In this document: positions 26,845 to 35,612 of the stretch, piece after piece | How positions within the stretch are numbered: position 1 is the stretch's first letter | Layout: each line of letters opens with the position of its first letter | DNA from: Sphingomonas sp. | GTDB lineage: Bacteria > Pseudomonadota > Alphaproteobacteria > Sphingomonadales > Sphingomonadaceae | Direction of reading: 5' to 3' | Assembly: GCF_030145815.1 (NCBI RefSeq) | Contig: NZ_JAIXHL010000002.1 | Location: 186,001-250,000 of the forward strand | Length of the DNA: 64,000 bases | Program-made: the position numbers and the translations under genes | Notes under the pieces: model-generated | What the model was told of the DNA's origin: nothing | The model's database searches: none | Seen by the model: the letters and a program-made list of their open reading frames with translations, nothing else

Positions 26845-28215
26845 TCACCCCTCGGACTGAGCGCGCGCCTTTTCCTCGCGACGGCGCGTGGCATGGACGA
26901 ACGCGGCGGCGACAAGCGCAGCAAGCAGCGGACTGAGCGCGAGACCCGCATAGATGCGCGATGCGCTCATACCGCCCGCGAGAACCACGCCGACCAGCAA
27001 CGGCGAGATCACCTGGCCGAAGCGCGCAGCTGAGGTCGCCCAACCGATTCCTGTAGAGCGCACCCGAACCGGAAACAGCTGCGCTGCCAGCGCCTGCGCT
27101 CCGGACGCGCCTATTCCTATAAATGCGCCAACTAGACTGGCCACGATAATCGTGACCGCGAAATTGCCCGCGGTAAAGCCAAGGCACCAGATGGATAGCG
27201 CATCGAAGAACAACGCCGGTACGATCGTGCGCAACGCGCCGAAGCGGTCAACCAACCAGCCCGCGATCAGCATGGCGGCAACACAGCCAATATTGAACGC
27301 CGCTTGCGAAAATGCGGCCTGTGATATCGAGAAGCCGCTATCTGCAAGGATCGAGGGAAACCACACGACCATGATCTTGGTGGTCGCGGATACGAAAAGG
27401 TTGAGCAGGCAAAGTAAGACCGTGAGCGGTGCTAGCCCTCCCTCGAAAACCGACCAAAGAGACTGACGAGGTCGAGGCTGGGACGAGACCGCGGCCGGCG
27501 ATACACCCGCAGCAGCGGGATCCAGCCCCAGCTTCATGAGCAGGCGGTCGAGTCGTTCGCGGTGGGTGCCCGCTTCAATCAGAAAGCGAGGCGATTCCGG
27601 CAGGAGCAACAGGATGAGCGCAATCACGAGAGCGCCGAGCGCTGCGCCCATGTAAAGAACAAGGCGCCAGTCGTGCTGCTGGAGAATCACCGCGGCCATC
27701 ACGCCGCCCAGAGCAGCCCCGGCCGGATAGCCGGCGTAAACGACCGAGACCATCGTTCCGCGCAGCCGGGTGGGCGCATATTCCGACGTCAATGCCAGCG
27801 CCGACGCGAAAACTCCGGCAAGCCCGATGCCCGCCAGAAACCGAGTGGCGAGCAGAAGCCCGAATGAAGGAACGAGCGCCGTCAGCAGGGTGAAGACCGT
27901 CATCGTCGAGACACTGAGGATGATCGCCGGCCTGCGCCCGAAGCGATCGCCGAACGGTCCGAATGCCAGTGCTCCGATGGTGGCGCCTACTTGGGTCAGC
28001 GAAAAGATGAGGCCCATCGCTGCCGTGCTCAAGCCGAGCTCGGCGCTCATCAGGGGGGCCACGACCCCGATCGACTGATTGTCGATCCCGTCGAGCATCG
28101 TCACCAGCGCGCACAGCACGAATACGCGAATTTGGATCGCCCGCAGGCGGCCCTGGTCGAGCGCGGCTATTGCCGAATGTTCGGTACCGGAAGGGACTCC
28201 GCCAGGCATGATCAT
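26845..28215 (-). CDS. MFS aromatic acid:H+ symporter (AAHS family)
   Basis: A 456-residue, 12-helix major facilitator. The motif DRFGRRPAIILS between helices 2 and 3, LDGIDNQSIGVVAP in helix 1 (D-G-x-D, typical of the AAHS family) and PESPRFLIEAG in the central loop place it with PcaK, BenK and MhpT-type aromatic acid importers. A second ATG at 28209 has better spacing from GGAG and may be the true start. It is a distal gene of the leftward operon beginning at 33819. Confidence 0.88.
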   Translation of the reverse strand: MIMPGGVPSGTEHSAIAALDQGRLRAIQIRVFVLCALVTMLDGIDNQSIGVVAPLMSAELGLSTAAMGLIFSLTQVGATIGALAFGPFGDRFGRRPAIILSVSTMTVFTLLTALVPSFGLLLATRFLAGIGLAGVFASALALTSEYAPTRLRGTMVSVVYAGYPAGAALGGVMAAVILQQHDWRLVLYMGAALGALVIALILLLLPESPRFLIEAGTHRERLDRLLMKLGLDPAAAGVSPAAVSSQPRPRQSLWSVFEGGLAPLTVLLCLLNLFVSATTKIMVVWFPSILADSGFSISQAAFSQAAFNIGCVAAMLIAGWLVDRFGALRTIVPALFFDALSIWCLGFTAGNFAVTIIVASLVGAFIGIGASGAQALAAQLFPVRVRSTGIGWATSAARFGQVISPLLVGVVLAGGMSASRIYAGLALSPLLAALVAAAFVHATRRREEKARAQSEG

Positions 28216-28260
28216 CTTCTCCGCGCGGAAAATACTTGTTCGCGTCTGCTCCCGTTGGAA

Positions 28261-28707
28261 TCAGCTCGATTTGTGTGCTGCGGATTCGAACGACAGGACG
28301 ATGCGGCGCTCCTGAATTCGCCAGATCCGATCCGGCCCACGCCGATAGATATCGTGCGCGTCGGCCAGCGCGATCGGCTCGGCGGGTGACAGCTCCGGCC
28401 CGTTGGAACGGAATAGGAGGATGAAGCAGAGGCCGCGCGCCTGATCGGGTCCGTCCTCCCAGAAGCGGAAGTTGGTGCAGACGTGACGGACGCGGCGATT
28501 CTTCGCCGCCGCGCGCTCGCGGCCATAGGCATTGATCGCTTCGGGTCCATCGCAATCGAAGTTGGGGGCAAGCAAGCGCCCGTCCTCGGTATAGAGCTCG
28601 GCCAGATTTTCGGAGCAGTTCATGTCGAGCCGATAGGCGTGCTCTGTGATCAGCGTCTCGAGTTCGGCGCGCAGCGCCGCGTCTTTGATGGGGACGCCGA
28701 TCGTCAC
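28261..28707 (-). CDS. SnoaL/NTF2-like protein
   Basis: A 148-residue NTF2-fold protein: LITEHAYRLDMNCSENLAEL (here within 20 residues) then YTEDGRLLAPN, and the C-terminal RRGPDRIWRIQERRIVLSF strand pair. It resembles SnoaL-like small enzymes and, more remotely, beta subunits of Rieske dioxygenases. A genuine beta subunit exists at 31914-32468, so an isomerase or accessory role is more likely. Its start overlaps the hydratase-aldolase stop by 4 bases. Confidence 0.75.
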   Translation of the reverse strand: MTIGVPIKDAALRAELETLITEHAYRLDMNCSENLAELYTEDGRLLAPNFDCDGPEAINAYGRERAAAKNRRVRHVCTNFRFWEDGPDQARGLCFILLFRSNGPELSPAEPIALADAHDIYRRGPDRIWRIQERRIVLSFESAAHKSS

Positions 28708-29702
28708 GATACCGCCTCCGCCGCTGCGGCCGCGCGACCGCCGGCGAATTCGTCCCGAAGCTGGTTCCAGCGCCGCCCGGCCTCACGCGAGGCCTCGGCA
28801 TAGTCGGCGGGGAAGATATCATATGGCGGGCGGATGGGGCCGGGGTCGCAATAGCCTGCCTCCGCGATCCGTGTCTTTTCCATCTGGGTGTTATAGCTGG
28901 CGAACAGTTCCGGATTGCCGAGCATTGGGGCCAGCGACGCGATGCTCCATGCGATTCGTTCGTCAATATGCCGGGTCCGATCGGCATCGCCGGCCAGAAT
29001 CGCGTCGATTAGCGCACGTGACGGCTCCGGCCCCATAGCGGCCGCAGTCGCCCAGCAGGAAGTGGTCGCGGCCGGCGAGATCGCCTGGAACTTGGCGGCG
29101 ACCATGTCGCTCGGCATGAAGTGGATGCGGCCTTCGGTCGCGGCGATATTCTCGGCCAGGTTGGTCGGCTGGGACGATTTCACCGAGGTTACCGTCGGCG
29201 CTTCCTTCGCGATCCGCGCCCAGAACTCGGTGGGAAAGGAGAAGCGGAAGGCGCGCGCATTGGCATAGGCCATCACCGCGAGATCGGGAAACGCCTGCCC
29301 GACCTCGGCATAGAAGCGGACGGCCATATCGACAGTGCAAGGCTGCCACATCGGCAAGCCAAGCAAGGTACCGTCGGCACCCTGTTCGCGTGCGAACGCT
29401 AGCCGTTTATAGGCTTCGTGCCCCCCCATCGCGGTCGCCCCAACGAACAGCGGAATGCGCTTGCCGACAGTCTGCGCGACGGTGGCGACGAAGCTGCGAT
29501 AGTCCTCGTTCGATATGGTCGCGCATTCGCCCGTGGTGCCCAGTACGATCAGGCCGTTCGCCCCATCATCGATCAGCGCGCGAACCAACCGCTCGGTTTC
29601 GTCCAGCGCCACGGTGTCGGTGGCGTCGATCGCCTGTGCACCGGCGCGCGCCGGCGTCGGGATGATCGCGTAAAGTCCCTTGAAATCCTGCGCCTGCATC
29701 AT
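28704..29702 (-). CDS. Hydratase-aldolase of the NahE/PhdJ type (DapA superfamily)
   Basis: A 332-residue class I aldolase of the DapA/NAL fold. It shares with NahE (trans-o-hydroxybenzylidenepyruvate hydratase-aldolase) and PhdJ the segments DTVALDETERLVRALI, TTGECATIS, GLPMWQP, MAYANARAFRFSFP and the C-terminal GPIRPPYDIFPADY. The Schiff-base Lys is probably in TVTSVKSSQ. These enzymes convert an arylidene pyruvate to an aromatic aldehyde plus pyruvate. Start at 29702 follows GAGGAGAG. The aldehyde would be oxidised by the ALDH at 35613. Confidence 0.88.
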   Translation of the reverse strand: MMQAQDFKGLYAIIPTPARAGAQAIDATDTVALDETERLVRALIDDGANGLIVLGTTGECATISNEDYRSFVATVAQTVGKRIPLFVGATAMGGHEAYKRLAFAREQGADGTLLGLPMWQPCTVDMAVRFYAEVGQAFPDLAVMAYANARAFRFSFPTEFWARIAKEAPTVTSVKSSQPTNLAENIAATEGRIHFMPSDMVAAKFQAISPAATTSCWATAAAMGPEPSRALIDAILAGDADRTRHIDERIAWSIASLAPMLGNPELFASYNTQMEKTRIAEAGYCDPGPIRPPYDIFPADYAEASREAGRRWNQLRDEFAGGRAAAAAEAVS

Positions 29703-29713
29703 GACTGCTCTCC

Positions 29714-30919
29714 TCAATCCCTAACCGGTACTTGGTGCGACATGCCGACCTCGCGCCCTTCGCGCGCGGACCGCAGAATCGCCTCGCTTACTTCCATTGT
29801 CGCTCGCCCCCAGGCGCCGTCGTGCAGGATTGGGCGCAGCCCGGCGAAGGCGTCGTACATCTCGTCGATGACGCCGCTCTTGTCCGGAAAGACGCGCGGC
29901 GGGTCGAGCGGATGCTCGACCGCGCCCCGCCTGCCATAATGTGTGATACCACGTGCCGACTGCCGTAGATCGCCGTCAGGGCCGCTAACGATCATTATGC
30001 CGAAATGGGGGTGGTTCCATTCGTCCTGGGGGGGGACGGCGAGGCGCCGGTCGCCGCCGAAGCCGCCCGCCGCCTTGGCCGCGACTTCGGAGCCGGTGCC
30101 CGCGATAACCTCCAGCGCCATGCGCGATGCCGCGTGCCGGTCAGGCTGCTTGGACTCGCCAAGCTCGCCAATCCAATAATGGAACTCGTCGGTGTCGAAA
30201 TAGTCGTAGCCGCTGTACACGAGCGATGCGGCGCTGCCGTTCTCGAATTGAAGGAAGGTGACGTGTGCACCTTCGGTCGGTCGGGCGGGATCGAGCGTCC
30301 ACGCCATCGAACGTACGCTGCGGACCATGCCGCCCCCGAGCAGGCGCGCCACGTCTACCTGATGCGGAACCTGGTTGTAGATGATGCCGCCGCCCGCGTC
30401 GGTGCGCAATTCCTCAGGCCGACGGGGACGGTAGAGGAAATTGCCGTAGTTCCACGAATTGATCATCGAAACCGGCCCGATCACGCCTTCGCGGATCAAA
30501 GCGCGCATCTTGAGGATTGGCGCGTCGAAGGCATGCGTATGGCCGACGAGCAAGTGGACGCCGTTCGCTTCCGCAACCGCGATGATGTCGCCGCATTCTT
30601 CCAGCGTAAGCGCCATCGGCTTCTCGATGATGATGTGCTTTCCCGCACGCGCCGCCAACGCGGCATGATCGCGGTGCATCTGATGGGGCGTGGCGACATA
30701 GACCGCGTCCACCTCCGGATCGGCGCACAGCGCCTCGGCCGTGACATGCGTACGCGCACCGAACTCGACGGCGAAGGCGTGGCGCGCCTCCTCCCGCGGG
30801 TCGGCGGCGGCGGTGATCGCGACATGCGGATGGCTGAGAAAGCTCGGCATCATTTGTTTGGCGGCGCCGCCCAGGCCGATGATTCCCAGCCGCATCGTCG
30901 GCATCGCCCGATCGCTCAC
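29714..30919 (-). CDS. Gfo/Idh/MocA-family oxidoreductase, possible cis-dihydrodiol dehydrogenase
   Basis: About 401 residues with the N-terminal Rossmann motif GIIGLGGAAKQMM, then AVYVATPHQMHRDHA and the EKPMALTLEEC motif with the conserved Lys, typical of Gfo/Idh/MocA. The GTG at 30919 overlaps the decarboxylase stop (GTGA); an ATG at 30905 is possible. In phthalate operons the cis-dihydrodiol dehydrogenase (Pht4/PhtB type) belongs to this family, and the neighbouring decarboxylase and Rieske dioxygenase support that role. Other sugar-type oxidoreductase functions cannot be excluded. Confidence 0.85.
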   Translation of the reverse strand: MSDRAMPTMRLGIIGLGGAAKQMMPSFLSHPHVAITAAADPREEARHAFAVEFGARTHVTAEALCADPEVDAVYVATPHQMHRDHAALAARAGKHIIIEKPMALTLEECGDIIAVAEANGVHLLVGHTHAFDAPILKMRALIREGVIGPVSMINSWNYGNFLYRPRRPEELRTDAGGGIIYNQVPHQVDVARLLGGGMVRSVRSMAWTLDPARPTEGAHVTFLQFENGSAASLVYSGYDYFDTDEFHYWIGELGESKQPDRHAASRMALEVIAGTGSEVAAKAAGGFGGDRRLAVPPQDEWNHPHFGIMIVSGPDGDLRQSARGITHYGRRGAVEHPLDPPRVFPDKSGVIDEMYDAFAGLRPILHDGAWGRATMEVSEAILRSAREGREVGMSHQVPVRD

Positions 30920-31905
30920 AGGCGAATTCCGGCACTTGCCTGGACGTTGGGTGCGAAGAGTTCGTCGATCTCCACACGGCGTGGCGCCAGCCCCTGCTCG
31001 TGGAGGAAGGCGCACAGCGCCTCGATCGTGGGACGGTTGGGCTCGATGCCATAGGGCCAGAAATCGTCGCCGAAGATATCGCGGATCGAGCGAACATATT
31101 GCCCGATCCACGGCAACGAGATGGGCAGCGGCTCGTCGATCGACAGCTCGGCGAGGCTGTTCGCCTTGCTCTGTTCGAACGCCTGCTGGAGGCTCACCGC
31201 GACCCAGGGATCGCGTTCCCACACGTCGCGGCGGATCACGACGGTGTGCATGATCGGGAAGACGCGGGTCTTGGCGAAATAGGCGCGCTCGACGCCGGGC
31301 ACGTCGGCAAAGAGATAGCGGATCCGCGGATCCCCGGCGAGCAGCGCCGGTGGCGCCTGCGGTGCGATCAGCGCGTCGATGGCGCCGTCCGCGAGCATAT
31401 CATTCAGCGCCCGCTGCTCCTCATGCTCGATCGTGACACCGTCGATTCGCACTTCGGTGAGCGGGCGGCGGCCCGCTGTTTGGAGTCCGCCGGTGATCCA
31501 ATGAATGTCGCCCGGTTGGACCCCATATTCGTGCATCAGCACGCCCCGCGCCCAGACGGCTGCGGTCATCGAATATTCGGGCACGCCCACGCGCCGTCCC
31601 TTCAGATCGGCGGGCGCGGCGATGCCGGCGGCCGCGTTCACATAGATCGCGCCGTGGCGGAACGTGCGCGAAGGAAAGACCGGGATTGCGACGAACGGGG
31701 CGTCGCCCTGTGCGACACGCAGAACATAGGTCGAGAACGACATCTCGCCGCAGGCGAATTCGCCGCGCAGCACCCGGTTGAATGCCTGCACAGGCGACAT
31801 CGGGATGAAGTGCAGGTCAATCCCCTCCGGTACGACCGTGCCGTGATAGAGAGCGCGGACTCGGTCAGAGAGGTGACCCGCGTAGCTCAGCGAGAGTTTT
31901 GCCAC
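30916..31905 (-). CDS. 4,5-dihydroxyphthalate decarboxylase-like protein
   Basis: A 329-residue protein with a periplasmic-binding-like fold but no signal peptide. From memory it matches 4,5-dihydroxyphthalate decarboxylase (Pht5) along its length: VPEGIDLHFI, GEMSFSTYVL, IPVFPSRTFRHGAIYVN, LKGRRVGVPEYSMTAAVW, FPIMHTVVIRRDV, and DFWPYGIEPNRPTIEALC followed by HEQGLAPRRVEIDELFAP. The enzyme removes a ring carboxylate ortho to hydroxyls without an organic cofactor. It could be misread as an ABC substrate-binding protein, but no transporter genes are nearby and the operon is catabolic. Confidence 0.87.
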   Translation of the reverse strand: MAKLSLSYAGHLSDRVRALYHGTVVPEGIDLHFIPMSPVQAFNRVLRGEFACGEMSFSTYVLRVAQGDAPFVAIPVFPSRTFRHGAIYVNAAAGIAAPADLKGRRVGVPEYSMTAAVWARGVLMHEYGVQPGDIHWITGGLQTAGRRPLTEVRIDGVTIEHEEQRALNDMLADGAIDALIAPQAPPALLAGDPRIRYLFADVPGVERAYFAKTRVFPIMHTVVIRRDVWERDPWVAVSLQQAFEQSKANSLAELSIDEPLPISLPWIGQYVRSIRDIFGDDFWPYGIEPNRPTIEALCAFLHEQGLAPRRVEIDELFAPNVQASAGIRL

Positions 31906-31913
31906 GCGCCGCC

Positions 31914-32468
31914 TCAGAGAAAGATCGAGAGCGATTCGAGGCCGAGCACCGTGGCATCGAGGATAGCGGTGCGTCTGATGAGCCGCGTCGCGTTACCGCA
32001 GATCCGGATTTCGTCGAACCGTTCGGCCGTGAGAATCTGCGGATGCGCCGCGTCACCACGATGGCAGAACACGACCAGGTTGCTGCGCGCCGCTACCCGC
32101 GCCGGGTCGCTGCCATGCGGCGTCACGCGAATGTTGGAGACCATGCGCCGCGTACGCGTCGCCGGGCTTTCCGACCAGGCATAGCGCGAGCGAAGTCGCT
32201 TCACGCGCATTTCGATCGAGGCATGATCCTCTTTCAAATAGAAGGCGGTGTCGCTGATGCCGGTGCCGTCCCAGTTCTCGCGGCCGGTCCGGACCGGCGC
32301 CGAATAGTCGATCGCCGGGTCGAGCAGCTCGAACCATTCGGCGAAGCGGCGGTCATCGAGATACTCGGCTTCCCTGTTGAGGAATTCCTCGCAAGCCTGC
32401 TGCAAGGCAAAGTCGACCCGCTGGCCGGCAGACCCAGCCGCGATATGGGCGGTCGCCGCTTCAGTCAT
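31914..32468 (-). CDS. Aromatic-ring-hydroxylating dioxygenase, beta subunit
   Basis: A 184-residue beta subunit of an alpha3beta3 Rieske dioxygenase: EFLNREAEYLDDRRFAEWFE near the N-terminus and WSESPATRTRRMVSNIRV in the middle are family landmarks (R-x-R-H/M-V-SN). It has no cofactor and stabilises the alpha subunit. Its ATG overlaps the last eight bases of the alpha gene, so the two are translated together. Confidence 0.9.
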   Translation of the reverse strand: MTEAATAHIAAGSAGQRVDFALQQACEEFLNREAEYLDDRRFAEWFELLDPAIDYSAPVRTGRENWDGTGISDTAFYLKEDHASIEMRVKRLRSRYAWSESPATRTRRMVSNIRVTPHGSDPARVAARSNLVVFCHRGDAAHPQILTAERFDEIRICGNATRLIRRTAILDATVLGLESLSIFL

Positions 32469-33819
32469 GATCGCCGGTCTCGACCTTGGTGTTGGTCATG
32501 CGTTCGTACCAGGTCTTATGGAACGTCCTCAGGCCGCCCTCGCCCGCATTGGTCGAGTTGGCGACGCCTGGTCCGACCCAGTCCGTCAGCGGTTTGCTGG
32601 TGCTCATGTCCCCCATTCCCATCTGATAGTTGAAACGCACCTTGTTGAGCTCGGCGAACACAGTGCCGGCGGTGCGGGTGACGCCCGGCCACACCGCGAC
32701 ATCGTCCTGCTCGAAGCTGCCCGAGGGGCTAAAACTGCTCATTCCCACCTGATAGGCACGGCGCTTATACTCGGGAGAGGCCTCTCTCGGTGCCAGCACC
32801 CAGTTCCAGATTTCCATCTGGCCCGGCCCCTTGGGCTGCCATACGCGCAGTGTGAGAAACCCTGCCTGCGGCTTTTGCGGGCTGTCGCTCAGGCCGATAT
32901 GGAGGAAGGAGAAATTGGGGAACAAGGTGCCGTTGTGCAGCAGCGATCGCTTGGCCAGATCGAACTGGTCCTGGCTAAGCACGCCGGTATGGAAATGACG
33001 GGTCACCTCTTCCGGGTAGGAGATGAACGGTGCCTCGCCGGGGAGCTGACGGATGCTGATCGCATGGCCGCTGCAATCATGGACATGGAGGCCGGTTCCC
33101 TCCTTGGGCGCCCCGGCAGCGACGCTGTCGATGATGCCGGCTTCCAGCACCGATCGGTGGGTCATCTGAGTATGCGAGCTGTCGCCGCAGAAATTCTCCG
33201 CGCCCTGCTTCCAGTTCGCGTCGACCAGCCAGCGATGCGGCTCTCCCAGCACTTCCATCCCGCCGTCGGACAGTGCGAACTGGATGTCGAAATACCATTT
33301 GTAATCGCCGAGATACTCTTCGAACGGCGCGGCATCCGGGTCGAGATTGGCGAAGATCAATCCCATGTAATTGGTGACGTGCGGCGCTGCGAACAGGCCC
33401 CATTCCTTGAGGGCCAGCGACGCATATCCCTGGCTGCGAACCGGGACGCCAATCAACTCGCCGCTGTTGCGATACGCCCAGCCATGGAACGGACAGACGA
33501 AACCCTTGGTATTGCCCGCCTGCACCCGGCACACCTGCGCACCACGGTGGCGGCACGCATTGAGCAATACGCGCAACTCGCCCTGTTCGTCGCGGATCAG
33601 GATGAAGGGATCCTCGCCGATGTTGCGGGTGACGAAATCCCCCCGGTTCGGGATCTCGGTTTCATGCCCGACATACACCCAGCATTTCGCGAAGATGCGC
33701 CGCAACTCGAGTTCGTAGATTTCGCGATCGTGGAAGATCGCCGCCGGCAACAGCCCTTGGCGCAGATCGTCCACCATGCCTTCGATCGAAGCGGGAACGG
33801 CAAAGGCTTCCTCGGCCAT
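32461..33819 (-). CDS. Aromatic-ring-hydroxylating dioxygenase, alpha subunit (Rieske)
   Basis: A 452-residue alpha subunit. The Rieske centre is ACRHRGAQVC...CPFHGWAY (C-x-H and C-x2-H), and the mononuclear iron site is AENFCGDSSHTQMTHRS with the bridging Asp and two His. The ATG at 33819 follows GAGAGGA. It inserts O2 into an aromatic ring using electrons from a reductase, forming a cis-dihydrodiol. It heads the leftward operon through 26845. No ferredoxin or reductase is in this operon; the VanB-type reductase at 14554 may serve it. Substrate may be a phthalate-like or bicyclic aromatic acid. Confidence 0.92.
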   Translation of the reverse strand: MAEEAFAVPASIEGMVDDLRQGLLPAAIFHDREIYELELRRIFAKCWVYVGHETEIPNRGDFVTRNIGEDPFILIRDEQGELRVLLNACRHRGAQVCRVQAGNTKGFVCPFHGWAYRNSGELIGVPVRSQGYASLALKEWGLFAAPHVTNYMGLIFANLDPDAAPFEEYLGDYKWYFDIQFALSDGGMEVLGEPHRWLVDANWKQGAENFCGDSSHTQMTHRSVLEAGIIDSVAAGAPKEGTGLHVHDCSGHAISIRQLPGEAPFISYPEEVTRHFHTGVLSQDQFDLAKRSLLHNGTLFPNFSFLHIGLSDSPQKPQAGFLTLRVWQPKGPGQMEIWNWVLAPREASPEYKRRAYQVGMSSFSPSGSFEQDDVAVWPGVTRTAGTVFAELNKVRFNYQMGMGDMSTSKPLTDWVGPGVANSTNAGEGGLRTFHKTWYERMTNTKVETGDHD

Positions 33820-33913
33820 ACTAGTCCTCTCTATCGGCGACCCGCGGGCCGGCTTGTCATAAACGAACACGTCACAGATCCGACCTCAGCCGACAACCGA
33901 GCCGCCTCACTCT

Positions 33914-33935
33914 TAAATGGACATGTCCATTAAAT
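33914..33935. promoter_or_regulatory. Perfect 16-bp palindrome, best copy of the proposed TetR operator
   Basis: AATGGACATGTCCATT at 33916-33931 is a perfect palindrome within TTAAATGGACATGTCCATTA. It lies between the divergent dioxygenase operon (start 33819) and the DHA2 exporter gene (start 34050) and could control both. It is the most symmetric of five related copies in 24.5-35.6 kb. Confidence 0.75.
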
Positions 33936-34049
33936 TGGCCGATGTCAAGGCGGATATGCGGGGCCATTCCCCCGCTTTCGAACCGTTTCCGGGGCATCTG
34001 CGGCGCTCGCGGACATGAAATCGGGGGCGCGAAAGAGGAGGACGGCCGC

Positions 34050-35498
34050 ATGGGACGAGGAACGGATTTGAACAACGGTGACTGCATCGGCACCCGCGAT
34101 GGGCTGGCGAAATCTTCGCGCTGCGCGGTCGCCAGCCTGGCCGCCACAATCTTCCTGTCGTCGCTGGGCGGCAGCGTGTCGAACGTCGGCCTGCCAACGC
34201 TGTCGCGCGCGTTTGCGATCGGTTTTTCCCAGGCGCAGTGGATCGTGCTTGCCTATTTCCTCGCGGTCATCAGCCTGATCGTCAATGCCGGCGGACTCGC
34301 AGACAGCCTGGGCCGCCAGCGGCTGCTGCTCGCCGGTCTGGCACTGTTCGGCCTGGGCTCGATCGGCGCGGGCGCGGCGTGGAGCTTCTGGTTCCTGATC
34401 GCGGCGCGGGCGCTGCAAGGCGTGGGCGGCGCGATCATGCTGGTGCTGGCGTTCGCGCTGATTTGCGACATCGTGCGCCCTGAACGACTTGGCAGTGCGC
34501 TGGGCTTGCTGGCCGCGATGTCGGGCTTGGGGACAGCGGCGGGTCCCTCGCTGGGCGGGTTCCTGATCGCGGGCTTCGGCTGGCGCGCGTTGTTTTTCGT
34601 CAACGTGCCGATCTGCATCGCGATTGCCTGGATGGTCCACCGAACGGTGCCGCGAACCCGCCATGCCACGGCGGGGCCGTGGCGGCCGGACTGGACCGGC
34701 ACCTTCCTGCTCGTCGGGGCGCTGTGTGCCTATTGCTACGCAGCCACGCCCGAAAGCGGCCGCTTCGCCGCCGGCAATCTGGTCGCGCTGGCGCTTGCGG
34801 TTGCGGGCGCGGCGGTGTTCGTGCTGGTCGAGCGGCGCGCTGCCAATCCGTTGCTGCGGCCGGAGATGTTCCGCGATCCTTCCCTATGCGGCAATCTGGC
34901 GATGAGCGTGATCGGCTCGACCGTGATCATGGCGACGCTGGTCGTCGGCCCCTTCTATCTGGTCGAGGGTCTGCACATGACACCCGCCCAGGCGGGGCTG
35001 GCGCTTTCGGTCGGGCCGGTCATCTCGGTCATCGCTGGCGTACCGATCGGTCGACTGGTGGACCGGCTGGGTATCTCCGCGATGAGCATGTCCGGGCTGG
35101 TGATCATGGGAGTGGGAACGACGGCGCTGGCGTTTGGCGAGGGGATCGTCGGCCTGCCGCGCTTCATCGGCTCGCTGATCGTGGTGATGGGCGGCTATGG
35201 CGTGTTTCAGATCTCCAACAACGCCGCGGTGATGGCGAAATCCTCTTCTGCAACGCGCGGCACCTTCGCCGGACTGATGAACCTGTCGCGCAATATCGGA
35301 TTGGTCACCGGCGCGTCGGTGATGGCCTCGATCTTTTCCGCCACCGCGCACGATGGAGCTCCGGGCGGACTCGCCGCGGCGCACGGACTCAGGGCCACCT
35401 TCGCGACAGCCGCCGGCATGGCTGCCCTCGCAGTGGCAATCGGGCTATCGAGCGGCGCGGTCCCGATCTTGCGCCGCAACGCAAAACGCGGCGGCTGA
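34050..35498 (+). CDS. DHA2-family MFS transporter (EmrB/QacA type)
   Basis: A 482-residue, probably 14-helix drug/proton antiporter. It has the motif A-like LADSLGRQRLLLAG, the motif C-like GLGTAAGPSLGGFLI in helix 5, and LQGVGGAIMLVLAFAL (motif B, arginine before it). The ATG at 34050 is preceded by AGGAGG; an upstream ATG at 33942 would pass through the ribosome site. It is divergent from the dioxygenase operon with the shared palindrome between, so it probably exports a toxic substrate or intermediate, or imports the substrate. Confidence 0.88.
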   Translation: MGRGTDLNNGDCIGTRDGLAKSSRCAVASLAATIFLSSLGGSVSNVGLPTLSRAFAIGFSQAQWIVLAYFLAVISLIVNAGGLADSLGRQRLLLAGLALFGLGSIGAGAAWSFWFLIAARALQGVGGAIMLVLAFALICDIVRPERLGSALGLLAAMSGLGTAAGPSLGGFLIAGFGWRALFFVNVPICIAIAWMVHRTVPRTRHATAGPWRPDWTGTFLLVGALCAYCYAATPESGRFAAGNLVALALAVAGAAVFVLVERRAANPLLRPEMFRDPSLCGNLAMSVIGSTVIMATLVVGPFYLVEGLHMTPAQAGLALSVGPVISVIAGVPIGRLVDRLGISAMSMSGLVIMGVGTTALAFGEGIVGLPRFIGSLIVVMGGYGVFQISNNAAVMAKSSSATRGTFAGLMNLSRNIGLVTGASVMASIFSATAHDGAPGGLAAAHGLRATFATAAGMAALAVAIGLSSGAVPILRRNAKRGG

Positions 35499-35552
35499 CG
35501 GCAAATTTCGGGCCGCGCCATCCGAAAGGTTGACGCGATCGTCCAGCGCCCT

Positions 35553-35575
35553 AGAAATGGACACGTCCATTAAAT
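35553..35575. promoter_or_regulatory. Proposed TetR operator upstream of the aldehyde dehydrogenase gene
   Basis: AATGGACACGTCCATT at 35556-35571 is symmetric except for its two central bases and is followed by AAATTT, as at 33916. It lies about 40 bases before the ALDH start at 35613 and 55 bases after the exporter stop, so the ALDH gene appears to be a separately controlled unit. Confidence 0.7.
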
Positions 35576-35612
35576 TTGAACAACTGCATAACCAGAAAGC
35601 TGGAGAGACCTA

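Noticed and set aside
30916..31905. ABC-type solute-binding protein
   Set aside because: The fold is similar, but there is no signal peptide and no transporter genes, and the sequence follows 4,5-dihydroxyphthalate decarboxylase along its length.
30005..32184. Long plus-strand open frames (349 and 394 codons)
   Set aside because: They are shadows of the Gfo/Idh and decarboxylase genes on the minus strand.
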